Origin: Clarkia xantiana subsp. parviflora
Lineage: Eukaryota > Streptophyta > Magnoliopsida > Myrtales > Onagraceae
DNA: 64,000 bases
Direction: 5' to 3'
Assembly: GCA_036873135.1 (NCBI GenBank)
Contig: JAPTYO010000009.1
Location: 27,549,756 to 27,613,755 of the forward strand
Below the pieces are notes generated by a model. The model was not told the DNA's origin. It was given only the letters and a program-made list of their open reading frames with translations, and searched no databases. This document shows, piece after piece, positions 18,219 through 29,990 of the stretch. The position numbers and the translations under genes are program-made. The stretch's first letter is position 1. Every line of letters starts with the position of its first letter.

Positions 18219-20987
18219 ATATATATGTAGTTTTGTTTTTTAAATATTTTTTTGGCCAAATATATATACTTGAGTTAAAATTAATATAGGGATACATGCG
18301 TCAAATAATAGTAATAATATGAATGGAAAACATAGTATATTATCATATAAAATATTATGTATAATAATAAGTGTTGGGTTTTTTCTTAAAAAATTAAGTA
18401 AAAATAAATAAATCTAATAGATATTGTAAATATTTTCTGAAATAGATCCTAACTCTACTCGTCTTAACAATTCGATGGAATCATTCTTTGCATTTGACTT
18501 GCATATTAAAATCAGCAAAAATAAAATAAAAATTGCATGTTAAATCTCTAGACACTTATCAAAGATCTTAGTCAAATTTTTACTATTGCCTAAATACATA
18601 TATATGCTCTATAAATTATAAATAGCAAATTGGAAATAAAACATTGCATAGAGTTGCTGATTTGATTTTTTTATAGAATATTATAGATATGCTCGAGGAC
18701 TACATCTATTTTTTTTTTTATTATATGTAATGTTTAATTAAAGTTATTATCCATATGATAACATCATTAATGGCAAAAAAAAATATATAATAGCAACATT
18801 AATGCTTAATTGATTTAGGGTTAGAATAAAAGTATTATGAAATGTGAACCACTTTAGTTTACATGTCTTAAAACGTTTAAAAAATATGACATTCTTTAGT
18901 TAAAATACTTTAGTGCAAACAAAATCCAATTTTTTTTAACAAATTAGTCAAGTAATCTCACCAAGTTTAAGTAATGTCACCAAGTTTAGGAGTTTGTCTA
19001 GGATCATTTGAAAGCATGAGTGCTTTTGGCATGTGACCCACCTAATAAGAGAGATAAAGACACAAACCATGAGTTAATGAGGAAAAGTTTAAAAATGGAC
19101 AAGACTAAAATAAACTATACTGTATTTACTGTTTACTTAGTTCTCTTCCAAGTTTCAATCCGATTTTTTTTTCCAAAACTTTCCAAGGTCTAATCCGTTT
19201 TTTTTTCAAAACCTTCTCGTTTTGTCTTTTATATTCATTTTTGGATTTTATATGTTATTATTATTATTATTATATATTATATTCTCTTAACAATATTCTC
19301 TTTTTTTTTTAAGTATTTCACTCAAACATAAGTTAATTAGTATTTTTAACCAAATAAAAATAGGAGGAGCTTGGTTTTGATTTTTTTTTTAATTTCAAAT
19401 TTCAAAATTAAATCCAAAGAAAAATATTGATAATTTTCTGATTAAATGTTGTCATTAGAGAAACTTTGTTGGCAAAAAAAAAAAAAAACTCAATTCGTTT
19501 AGAAGAAAATCAGTCATGCTTACAAAAAGTACTCGATTTGGAAAAATATTAATCTAAACCATGAAATTATTACTAGTCTATGAAAAATCAAAAGATTTGT
19601 AAAAACTTAAGCATATTGGGAAAAGATTAATCATAAAAATATTATACATGTTCGCTCTTCTCGCGTAAGCGTTGTCATCGTGACAATGTTAGATCAATTT
19701 CAAAGATGATACATGAATATAACTAACTCGAGTTCGAGAATGATACAACTTCTTCACAAGTATTACTTTACATTATCTCCATTTTTTCACCTCAAAATCA
19801 ATACGATGACTTGAATTTGAAGCAACTAACGATATTTCCTACAAGGAAATAAATAATATTTTATTAAAAGAACTTATAGAATATAAATTAAATATTAGCA
19901 TGTGAATACACATACTGAAGAACTTAAATTGTAGAATGGCTCGCCAAATAGATTGTTGATGTCAAACAAAAATTTTAAGCACTTAGCACAGTATACTTAG
20001 TATATAACTTTTAATTCTCATTATATACATAAATGAGATACTAAGAGATGGATTATATTTGGCCAAAATTAGATGAATTTATGTGGTAAAAAAAGACGAG
20101 TTCTTAAATATGAATAAATTATTATACCTTATAATTGAGATAGTAATAATTTACCGGCAATGTATTTTGCAAATCATCCAAAAGATCGATAGTAAGAATA
20201 TGATTAACGTTTGTTACTTATTTACAAAAATTTCATATTTTAAAAAATTGATAAATAAATGTAAGAATAAAAGAAATTATAACTTAAATGACCGATATTA
20301 CATTTAATTTTATATGCACACTGAAAATGGTAGAATAGTAATAATTCGACTGAACAAGTAAAATACATTTAAGACTTATTAGAAAATGTAAAGAGCGTAT
20401 TTTGAATGATATATTATATAATTAATAATATAAAAAATGAAATGAGAAAAAGATAGACAAGAAAATCAAGATAAAATAAAGAGAGATGACAGATCAGGCT
20501 TTAAATTGGAATAGAAGAAATTATTATTAATGCACATATTTCTTAGTGATTCAAATCCAACAGATAAGAACTCGACAAAAATTACAGTCAAGTTTATTAT
20601 AGTCATGCCATTTACAAAAGCATGGATGCTTTGGAATGATGGTAGCAAGTCCCGTTTAGTGTACGTCCTTTTGAAAACTTTCAACTCCGATCCTTACGAT
20701 CTGAGCATCTCTGGCATTTGGCAATGATTTCGATGACTCTAGCCCCTAACATAAAAACGTCCAATAGTTAGATTCAAGGAGGAAAAAATTAAGTTAACAG
20801 TTATTTGTTTATTATAGAGATAAAATAATAATAAAAATTATCATGCATGAACAGATGGATTTATCCACTAATTGCTAAAAAAAAAAAACGACCATCTAGT
20901 ACTTTCATTATTAAGAAAATTTATCATCTTCAAGAAAAAAAAATAGCATAAATATAACACACTTATATAAATATATCATATTTAAAA
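18219..20987. other. AT-rich sequence without recognised genes
   Basis: About 2.8 kb, very AT-rich, with short A/T runs and no convincing coding region. Open frames at 20083-20307 and 20466-20727 show no domain. If the Helitron inferred from 11242 to 25328 is real, this is part of its interior. Confidence 0.6.
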
Positions 20988-21727
20988 GGGTTAAGAACAC
21001 AATAGGTGTCTGAATGTTTGCCCATGTTGCCAAAAGGGGTCTGAATTGAAAAAACGTATTATTAAGGGCCTGAATTTTGAGTTTTGTGTATAAGTGAGGT
21101 ATCCGTCTATTTTTTCTGTTAAAAGTGACGGAAAGTGGTCACATGCCAAGCATGTGACCGAAAATAATTTGAAAACCCGAAAACGCCCTTTGACCAGAGT
21201 GTGTCCCTCACATGTTTGACCTAAAAAGACAAAAATACCCTTTAAGCCACCACAGCTCCGGCGACCACCACCCGGCTCCGGCGACCACCACCCATCTCCG
21301 GCGACCACCACCCGGCTCCGACGAACACCACCCCCTCCGGCGACCCAAAAAAACTCCGATCGGAGCTCCAGATCGGAGCTTTTTTGGGTCGCCGGAGCTG
21401 GGGTGGTGGTCGCCGGAGCTGGAGTGGTGGTCGCCGGAGCTGGGTGGTGGTCGGTGGCGGTGGCTGTGGTGGCCTTAGGGCATAATTAGTGTGCATGGGT
21501 ATTTTAGACATTTCACATTTCATTAATTAAACTGATAAATTGTATAATAATTGCAAAAGGGTAATTCTGTCATTTCACGTATTTCCGTTACATTTAACAG
21601 CAAATTTGGACGGAAACTCGATTATCAACAAAACTCAAACTTCAGACCCTTAATAATACGTTTTTTCAATTCAGATCCCTTTTGGCAACATTGGCAAACA
21701 TTCAGGCCCCTATTGTGTTCTTAACCC
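20988..21727. mobile_element. MULE-type MITE, second copy, GC-rich fold-back interior
   Basis: Ends GGGTTAAGAACAC and its inverse GTGTTCTTAACCC, with inverted similarity over about 150 bp per side. Perfect 9-bp target duplications TATTTAAAA lie at 20979-20987 and 21728-21736. The interior 21245-21470 is also an inverted repeat: tandem CTCCGGCGACCACCACCC units on one side and the reverse on the other, around a CTCCGATCGGAGCTCC centre. Nearly the whole element could fold into one hairpin. Open frames on both strands are products of the repeat and are not genes. Confidence 0.88.
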
Positions 21728-21736
21728 TATTTAAAA

Positions 21737-23060
21737 CGATGAACTTGTTAGCTAGTTAACACCTCATCTCACTTCATCAGAATGTCAGTCACGTCTTTTT
21801 TTGCTTATTTTTTTTAGTCATTGTTCAATACTCTGTATACCCACAAATAATTTTTTCTGGCCAAACCCACAATTAATTCATTATCTTTTTTTTTTTTTAC
21901 AATTTATAGAGTATATATATACAAAATTCAAAAGCAGGCAACTTACAGAATCAATATCCTTATTAATTGTACTAAGCTATTGGTTAAATATATTTCTTAC
22001 ATTGAGACATAGGAACTCATCTGCAATAGTCTGCAAAATAGTAAAACAACTTGTTAACATATTTTTATTTTATTAAAATTAATAAAATATCTAATGTAGA
22101 GAACAAAAGGGAAAATTTCTTTAAAATTTCTTTAGTTTCATGATCCGAGCTTAATATTATTATGCTATAGTTTATATTGTGGGTCGCTACATTCATTTCC
22201 CGCAGTAGCCACTTTGAAAGAATATCTGCAATAATTCAAAAAATAACAGGTCAATAATATTAAAAGAATTCAAATTCATTTAACCAAACTTACTCCCAAA
22301 AAAAATATCAATGAAACAACTTGAAAGCATCCAATTAAACTGCTCAAAATTAGTTGGTTTGGCAAATTAGACGTGATAATGTTCATAATTCTCAAGTTGA
22401 ACATGACCTCATATTAGAGTTGATCGACTTATGAGGAAATCTTCAGAGGGTTAGGTTAATGGTATACAATTTGGTCAGCCCCATAGTTGAGATTCAGAGA
22501 ATGATATCAAATAAATTCCAGACACACGAAGTCATCATCACATCATACCGCAAGCATTCGTCTTCAATGTACGTAAGTGCACAAATTAAGACAAAAAAAC
22601 GAAACAACAATTTAGATATAAATTTCTGGTAATCAGAACTTCTTACCACAAAAAACGAAGCAGCAATCTGCAACCACAAGAGAACACAATCATGCAAACA
22701 AATCAATAAGCAAAAGATTTGAGAAACGTAAAGCTCAATTCTAAAGAAATGTATAAATACAATTTAGCTAGGTAATTAAGAATAACAACTATATATATAT
22801 ATATATATATATTAATAATAATTATGTCAATTACACTAACCTAATTTGTAAACTATAATAATTTTATATATTTTTGGAAAATTATGTCGTTTGACAGTGT
22901 TATATAATATCATAAATATGTACATAAATATATATTATATAATATTACAAAATATTATGGTATATGTATAGAGTACTACTTTTAATATTATTATTTAAGT
23001 ATAAAGAGTAAACTTGGCACGTATATATATATATATATATAATACAAAAAATATAATAGG
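21737..23060. other. AT-rich spacer, no gene seen
   Basis: Contains (TA)n tracts at about 22791-22811 and 23027-23041. No domain is recognised in the 70-90-codon frames at 21801 and 22494. Confidence 0.6.
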
Positions 23061-23065
23061 TTAAC

Positions 23066-24627
23066 TGTCGGACCTAAAATCTGACCTATGACGAATTACG
23101 TTTTGAAAACGTGCAATTTTGAAAGAGCCGCCGCTAGTTAATTATTAGGCTAACTAGAATCCTAAATTGCCTAGGGTAAAACATGATTAATCACCTAGGT
23201 CTAAAATCGGTCTACGAACAAAGATTCAGATTCGGGGGTTCTATTACGAATTAAAACACATTGATTTAATTACGCCTTATTGGTACTCAATTCACAAATT
23301 GCCACTCATTTAATATATACAATTTTTATAACATCAGAAAAAGGTTAAATAAGATTTTAAAATTCCTATGTAATAAATCAATTATCAAAATTAGACATAT
23401 GAGCACTAATAGTTAATATACTTAAATCGAAACACAAAATTATACTCAATATATATATATATATATATATAACTCAGATGATTAGAATTAAGTTAATTAG
23501 TCAATTTCCTATTATTTAACTCAACCTACATGTTATATATAATAATAATATGTATGAAAGGAGTGTAATCTTATCTGAAGCACTGCATGAATGGAATGGA
23601 CTTTCACTTGAAGCAAGAAGACAACGAATGGCAGCAAGGGCAAACGTGGCTTCTGAAAAAAAGCAAGGGATCAGCAGGCAGCAACATGGAGAGACAACGA
23701 CATTAGAGTGGTTCTCTGAACAGGAGGGACGCCTGATGATCAACGGTCTTGGTCGGAGCAAGCTGGATGTCGGAGTAGCTGTATGGTCGGAAGCTCTCCT
23801 GGTCACTGGGTGAAGATCGAAACTGAACTGGGTCGTTGGAGATACGAGAAGGTGTGGGGTCATCGGTGACTGGTCGTCGATTTGAGACACGATGGTTGAT
23901 GAAGACAGTAGACGTGGATGAACGAGCATGGGGCTGACCGTAGTAAATAGACGAGCGTGGTCGTAGCGTCGAGGATGATCGTAACAGATGGACTATTAGA
24001 TTCGGAAGTAGCTCCGGCGGAGCCCCATCGATTTGTTTGTGTTGTTGATGTCGAGGATGTCGTCTCGGTGGGGGGGGGGCAGGTCAAAGGCGAGCATGGA
24101 GGGCCGGAACTCGGTGGATGAAGGAGACGAAGCGGTGGCTTGCTGCTCTACATCGGGGCTGTGCTATGCATGGCTTTCTGATTCAAGCACTGCATATGAA
24201 CGATGGAGGAGATGAAATATGATGACTGTATGAAGACCAAAGGATTTGATGACCGGAAGTACTATATCTCCGTTGTAGTAAGATAAACGATTTAAAAAAA
24301 ATGTTAGATAAATGGCAGACTTCGAACAAAACTCCTTTTTTATTCTGTACCCCCTACATTGTACTAGACTAGGCTATATATAATACATAGAGCTTAGTCT
24401 AATTAGGTAATAAAATCCTATTGATTTATTCCCTATATTAAATGTTAAATATGCTGAAATTGAATATTAAATATTCAGTATATATTTTCTACAATAAATA
24501 CAGATAACTTTCTAATATTGCTCTGAGCATCTTTGGAAGCTTCGCGACTTGCCAAATTTAGACATTTCCTCATTTAGCGCGCCACATGTCACGCGTGTCG
24601 CGCATGGTCCAAAATTAGGTGTTCACA
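23066..24627 (-). mobile_element. Tat-type Gypsy solo LTR (1562 bp) with 5-bp target duplication
   Basis: Starts TGTCGGACCTAAAATCTGAC and ends AAAATTAGGTGTTCACA, both near-matching the LTR at 53631-54913. Perfect TTAAC duplications lie at 23061-23065 and 24628-24632, and no internal region is present, so it arose by LTR-LTR recombination. Orientation is minus, as for the 53.6-kb element. The GC-rich block 23550-24200 gives open frames on both strands (e.g. 23516-23929), but these lie inside the LTR and are not genes. Confidence 0.92.
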
Positions 24628-25060
24628 TTAACCATATAAAATTGATGCACGTAAGATTTAGATATCAATCTAGATAAAGATTTGAGATCTTAAGTTTTTA
24701 TTATAAATGTTTTGATTAGTTTTTTTTTTTTTTTTTTAATACTAATGTGTTTTTTTGCCAAATATTAATATTAATGTGTTGTTAAACCTTACCGATTAGT
24801 AATAATAATATGACATTCGTTGTTAAAATATAGTCATCGTTGCTTGGCAAAAAATATAATATATGTATATAGCCAACGTCGGTTTTACAAACTGTCATGC
24901 ATAAGAGGGAGCCATATAGGAAGGTGCACTATTTTATTTATTTTTGCTATTAATATAGATGAATTATTTATAACGGTGAAATTGATATTCTTTTAAAGGT
25001 TTTTTTACGTTGAGACTTGACCTATGTTATATTTAAATATTTAATAATTAAAAATAAAAC

Positions 25061-25328
25061 GCTTACGTGACGGCCTATGGTCTTCCGGAACCAAAGTGTA
25101 TAGATAATGAATTTAAATGGAAACTTTTAATTAATTTGTTTCTTTATATTGCGTAGAAACCAAAATAGGAGATAAAAATACTTCTTAATTTACATCCAAT
25201 CAATATTTTGTATCTAAATTTATACAACCCCTATTAAATGCCAACTATATTAGGCAACGCTGACTGGACAAATCGTCCACGTGTCAACCAGAGGGCTTCC
25301 GATGCCGAATTAATAGTAGTATAGTAGA
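25061..25328 (-). repeat. 268-bp Helitron 5'-terminal block, copy A
   Basis: GCTTACGTGACGGCC ... GAGGGCTTCCGATGCCGAAT, then TAGTAGTATAGTAGA|T. Two further copies lie at 40470 and 43001. On the minus strand it begins TCTACTATACTACTATTAATTC after an A, as Helitrons do. 24633-25060 is AT-rich with nothing recognised. Confidence 0.7.
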
Positions 25329-26110
25329 TTAAATTTATACATACATCTTTTAAATCAGATATATAACCACCGTCAATATTAGTTTAGTGGTTATAATAAG
25401 CGCGTATAATGTTTTATACTAAATTTTGAAATTTCATATTCAAATCTCATTTAGTAGCCCGATTAAAATATCAGTTTCTACTTGGTCCATATATTAAGTT
25501 GGACTAAAAAAATGACTATATTTAGATTTAATATGGTCGGTCTCTTAATTATACTATTTGCTAGTATGACTGTTTTGAAGTCATTGCATACACTAATTGT
25601 TCACTGAAAATTGTCGGAAATAATTATAAATCTTAAGTATAAGAGTTCAAACATTACATAACAAAATGGATGTAGTGCCACCAGTACTAACTATTCATAT
25701 ACATGACAAAAATAAACCATAAATTATTTGTGCTACCAACATATTATGATTAAGCTTATTTTACAGGATTTTAGCGAGCCTTTCATATTTTTCTTTCATG
25801 CTTTAGTAACCATTTTTTAAAATTTATTCGACTATTATCTATATAAAAAGTATATATATACATCAATACTTTGAGTTTGAGTAATTTATTACCCAATAAT
25901 ATTATTAAATTAAATGTATATCTCAGTTTAAAATAATAAATAAATTGATTTTAGATTAGTTAGTATTAAATTAGCATTATTTAAACTTTGCGAGGAGACA
26001 CAGCGATACACATTTTTTAGAGTTTAAGTACTTTTAGTGTCTATATAATTTTAGATTTTTTTTTTTTAAAAAAAAAAATCTTATCAGAAGAATTGTGACC
26101 AGTATGGCAA
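25329..26110. other. AT-rich spacer
   Basis: No coding region, repeat or structured element recognised apart from A/T runs near 26055-26080. Confidence 0.6.
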
Positions 26111-27257
26111 TGTGTACACTAGATGACTAAAATTCGACGAACAGTTTTGCCGGGTGTGATTGATCACGTTCTTCGTGATCCTCGTCGTTGTGCACTTCTT
26201 CTCGTATTCCTTCCCTCGATAACCTGCAAGATGGGCAAATCGGGGGTGTTCTCGGTAAACCCACTCCGATGCTTAAGTAAGTCTCAAGTTGTAGAGAGGG
26301 AAAGTAGTATCTTAGTGAGAGAAGTGAAAATTGCATTTGAAATGAATGACCTTGAACTCTATTTATAGAGTCTCAAAGATAATAATCGTATAAGAATTGT
26401 ACTAACCAGGAATAATGCTTATTTACGTATAAGACAGATTTATGTCATGTTTGGTATCAGAGGGGTCCACAATGCTTTAGTGGGGTCCGCGCATAGGTAT
26501 TGACGTTTTGAAGTTGTCTCCAAGGGCGTACCCCGGGTATGTGGTCACTGTTTGCACACAGTGTCCTGAGTGTCTTGCTTCGGACTTCCGCCCTTCTTTC
26601 TCCTCGAGATACCTGCAAAAGGGGCACTGGGGTCCCGGTAAGTCCACTCTAATGCTTAAATGAGTATAGGTTTTTAGAGAGAAAAAGTAAGTGCTAGAGA
26701 GAGATAGCAAGATTACATTCAAATGAGGAGAGGAGGTCTCTATTTATAGAGTTTCTATTGAACCGCCCAGTTCCAGTGCTTTCCTGGTCCGGTTGTGGTA
26801 GATTCGTAATACAAATTGGCTTTAACCGTAAATATGGTGCATTTTACCTCGGTTCGACCGTAAGTGAGCTTAATATGGCTAAGTGTTGTGAGAATGACCT
26901 TCGAGGGCGAGCCCCGGGCGAAATATCGTCCGGGGATAGGGGTCCGAATGAGTGGAACTCGTCCGGACGGAAGGGGGATACCCGTGTGGGTATCCCCGGG
27001 ACCTCACTCGGGTAACCCGGGCGAGGTAACTCGAGCGAGGCCACCTCCCTCGGGTAACCCGAGCAAGGATGCGCTGCTCGGGTTACCTCCGAGGGTTTTT
27101 TTTTTCCCTCGGGGTCCCTCGAGTGGGTTTCGCCACTCGGGGTGTTTTCGGGCCTAAGTGTTGGGCCTCGGGTGTCCATTTTCCAAGTTTTAAATCATAA
27201 TCGATTGTGGCCCAATTACCGGGTCTAATTTATAATAGCTTGGGCGTATATCCAACA
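26111..27257 (-). repeat. LTR with duplicated promoter/leader module and palindromes (3' LTR position)
   Basis: Ends GGGCGTATATCCAACA at 27257, related to the solo LTR at 11608-12952; the plus-strand start TGTGTACACT at 26111 is a best guess. It is followed by a minus-strand polypurine tract CTCTGGGGAAAA (27258-27269), placing it as the 3' LTR of an element to its right. Two copies of a TATA/leader module are visible, each with CTCTATTTATAGAG (26357-26370 and 26738-26751), an AGAGAGA tract, and CACTC(C/T)(G/A)ATGCTTAA (about 26265 and 26645). A cluster of palindromes occupies 26942-27142. No matching target duplication was found. Confidence 0.65.
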
Positions 27258-29990
27258 TTTTCCCCAGAGTCAAGAAATGATTTAACCTTTACTTGACTCT
27301 ATTTTTGCGAAGTATCGCCCAAGCAAGTTGTGAAATGTACATTTATGACGATTCTGGCATTTATCGAGTGCTCGAGGAACGCCATAATTTTCCTTGCCTC
27401 CTTGGTCTCGTTTTACTTAGCCTTAGGACTGTGTCCTTTCATTTAAGTCTCCGATTCTTTGGAGCTTCTTGTAGAAGCTCTTGACACATCTCTATATAAG
27501 AGAGGCTATAGGCCATCCCCTGTTGGAAGGGTGTTAATATAACATGTGAGTGTTAGTCGACATGAACGTGGGTGTTAGTACAAGTATGTACATGGATGAT
27601 GTAAATGATTATAAGTATGAAATATGGGCCTTAGTCCCATTTTACTTAGCATTTAGGTCTATCTCCTTATTGGAGGAACCTCATTTTTGGGTTCTTAGAG
27701 CCGATAGGGCGCTTTGGAAGCGGTGTTGCACTTTGTTTGCGAGAGTGCGTGTATGATATTTTAGCTTTGGATGGGCATGACGTTTTTCTCCCCGCCTGTC
27801 GGAGTGTGGACATGGTCCTTTAACCTTATCCCTGCAATTCACTCTATATAGATGAATGTGAGAATTGTTAAAATTCCTCCTTTTACCCTTCGTATAAAAG
27901 AGTCTTTATAAATATATGTAGAATGTTGTTCCTTTTATATACGTTGGAGTGTTACTCCCTTTGTGTAGGTTAAGGGGTTTCTCCCCTTGTAGATATTTTT
28001 TGTTATTTAGCCTCGGGGCTTCCTGAATGGTGATTTTGCCTTCGCGGCTCAGTGCTGAGGTTACTTCCGCGGTATTCCTACCTTGCACCTTCATAAGTGG
28101 GGGTTTGGCCCTTGTGTTACTTATGCTCCGTGACCTGTGCATATAGAGTTGTATGTATATGGTTCCCCCGTAGTGGGCATGCTTCAGCCGCTGGGGGGGT
28201 TAGCCCCTGACGTTGATTGTGAAGCCTGCATATATGAGGTTTTATATGTATCGTTGTCCCTTATAGTTGACGTGTTTAGCGTTCCGGGCACGGGAGATTA
28301 TCCCTTGAGATGGCTGCACTTGGCAGCTCATGTATGTATCATTACTCCCGTAGTGAGTATTTTTATATCTTTACATGTAGGGGTTTACCCTTGTGTTGAT
28401 TACACTTGGTAACTGATGAATGTATGAGTGTCGCCGATAGTGGGCATGTTATTGTATGTAGAGAGATACTCCTTGTATTGGCTACGGTTGTTAGCTCGTA
28501 TATAAGGTTGTTCCCATAATAGGCATGTTTTGTGTGTCGAGTGTATGAGTGGGGATAGTGTGTATTGGCTTGTAACATTCTAGACTCCTTCATCCCTTGT
28601 TGAGCATTTATCACCTAGACATATGTTCATGCCCCCGTTATAGGCATTGAATCATTATGAATATTGGGATGCTGTAGTTGAGGAGTCGCTTTCTCTTTGG
28701 TGGGGGTTATCCATCCACCTGATATTATCATGCATTTGTTTCCCAATAGGTTGGCATAGGGACACGGTAGTGACCTTGGGATCCTTCCTTGTAGCTTCAA
28801 GACGGTGTTACCCTTGGTAGTGGTCATGCTTTGAATTGTTAGCAGGGGAGGTTTGATCCACACATTACTTGAGTTCTTCTTCTAAGTGTTTTGGATTTTG
28901 ATGTGTCTAGTCCTCATTCCTGCTTGGGGACTTCTATTCGAATGATGGGGAAAGATCGCGAGGAATACCCTTGTTGGTGAGGCGTGCATCTAACTTTGTG
29001 AATTTCGATAGTCTACTTTCTTACTTTTGTTCTATCCCGATAGTGAAGTTGTGTACGTCCTAGAGATGTCACTAGTCGGTTGTTCCTTCCGTGCCACTAA
29101 TGGGTTTTGTGACACATGAGTAGTGGTCCGGGTGGAGGAATGGGTTGTCATATTCTTTACCCAGGGTGCTTTATTTTTTAGCAATCATTTCTCAATTGAC
29201 TTTTAGAGTACATGAAGCTGCCCACTTAAGGAATAAGTCTTCATGAAGTATGATTCCGTGATTTGTTGTTCATACTTTGTCAATTTGTGGAGTTGTCGTC
29301 TATCAAGAGGACTTCCGCCACGATAGGGTGATCAGTCCCACCTGTGTGCCGCATCCTGTTTTGAGTTCAGGGAATAGCTATGAACATGAGGGTTTGCCTC
29401 TAACAAGAGGATTTCGCATCATGCCATTTTGAGAGTAAACTTGGTTTTTTTCCAAGACACAGTGCATTGTCGACACTTGTTTGAAGTAGATGCCGATATG
29501 GATGGAGAACATATATAAGTTCCTCGTTGGTGTTGATAATAGACATGTTGGCGTTGTATGATATAAGCCGTTTGTTGTACATAGCGCGATAGCTTGTATT
29601 GTCGATGACGCTTTTAGCGTAGCCGCCGTTATGGGCAGAGAATGTTTATATGTTCTTTGTTGCTGACAATGCCCATATATTGCTGAATATAAGTTGATTG
29701 TTTGCACGTAGCGCGATGACTTGTGTTGTTGATGTGAGCAATATGCGTGTAGTTCGCATAATTCCAATGTAGTGTGCATAATATAGTAAGGTACCTGCAA
29801 AAGTAGATTAACTTCATTAGATACTTGGAGTATGTACAATGGGTTGCAGGAAGGCGTCAACTGATCGCTCATTCCGAAATGTGGTAAGGCTAATAAGCAT
29901 AAATTACACTTAGAGTGCTAGGTGTATTTAATCTAAGAAGACTTAAAGTAGATATGCAAAAATGAAGATAAAGGGATTGATGATATGTTT
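27258..29990 (-). repeat. Degenerate tandem repeats between gag and 3' LTR
   Basis: No coding domain. From about 27870 to 28860 a loosely repeated unit recurs (CCCGTAGTGGGCATG-like, GGGGTTTACCCCTTGTGTTG-like and GTATGTATAT-like blocks). Around 29490-29750 a unit of about 130-140 bp occurs twice (AGAACATATATAAGTTCCTC / AGAATGTTTATATGTTCTTT, then GTACATAGCGCGATAGCTTG / GCACGTAGCGCGATGACTTG). Short open frames here are not gene-like. Such repeats between the coding region and the 3' LTR are known from Tat/Ogre-type elements. Confidence 0.6.

Larger units (their letters stand above)
11242..25328 (-). mobile_element. Probable ancient Helitron (about 4.9 kb net) split by nested insertions
   Basis: Inferred from its two ends. 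A 3' terminus of the same family as 38016 and 40730 is at 11242. A 268-bp 5'-terminal block at 25061-25328 matches 40470-40729 and 43001-43256 and ends TAGTAGA|T, i.e. minus-strand A|TCTACTA, the usual Helitron start. Removing Copia-1, the MULE-MITE, the solo LTR and their duplications leaves about 4.9 kb, larger than the 2.5-kb relatives. No Rep/helicase coding is visible, so it is non-autonomous if real. That the two ends belong together is inference; they could be separate fragments. Confidence 0.4.

Noticed and set aside
21212..21523. Overlapping ORFs on both strands with Pro/His or Gly/Trp repeats
   Set aside because: Encoded by the internal inverted repeat of a MULE-MITE.
23516..23929. 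137-codon minus-strand ORF
   Set aside because: Lies within the solo Tat LTR in a GC-rich block open in several frames; no domain.
26127..27179. Several ORFs of 63-111 codons
   Set aside because: All lie in an LTR with palindromes and tandem modules; translations are low complexity.
27258..29990. Possible pol domains in the gag-only element
   Set aside because: Looked for RT, RNase H and integrase motifs in the minus-strand frames; none seen.
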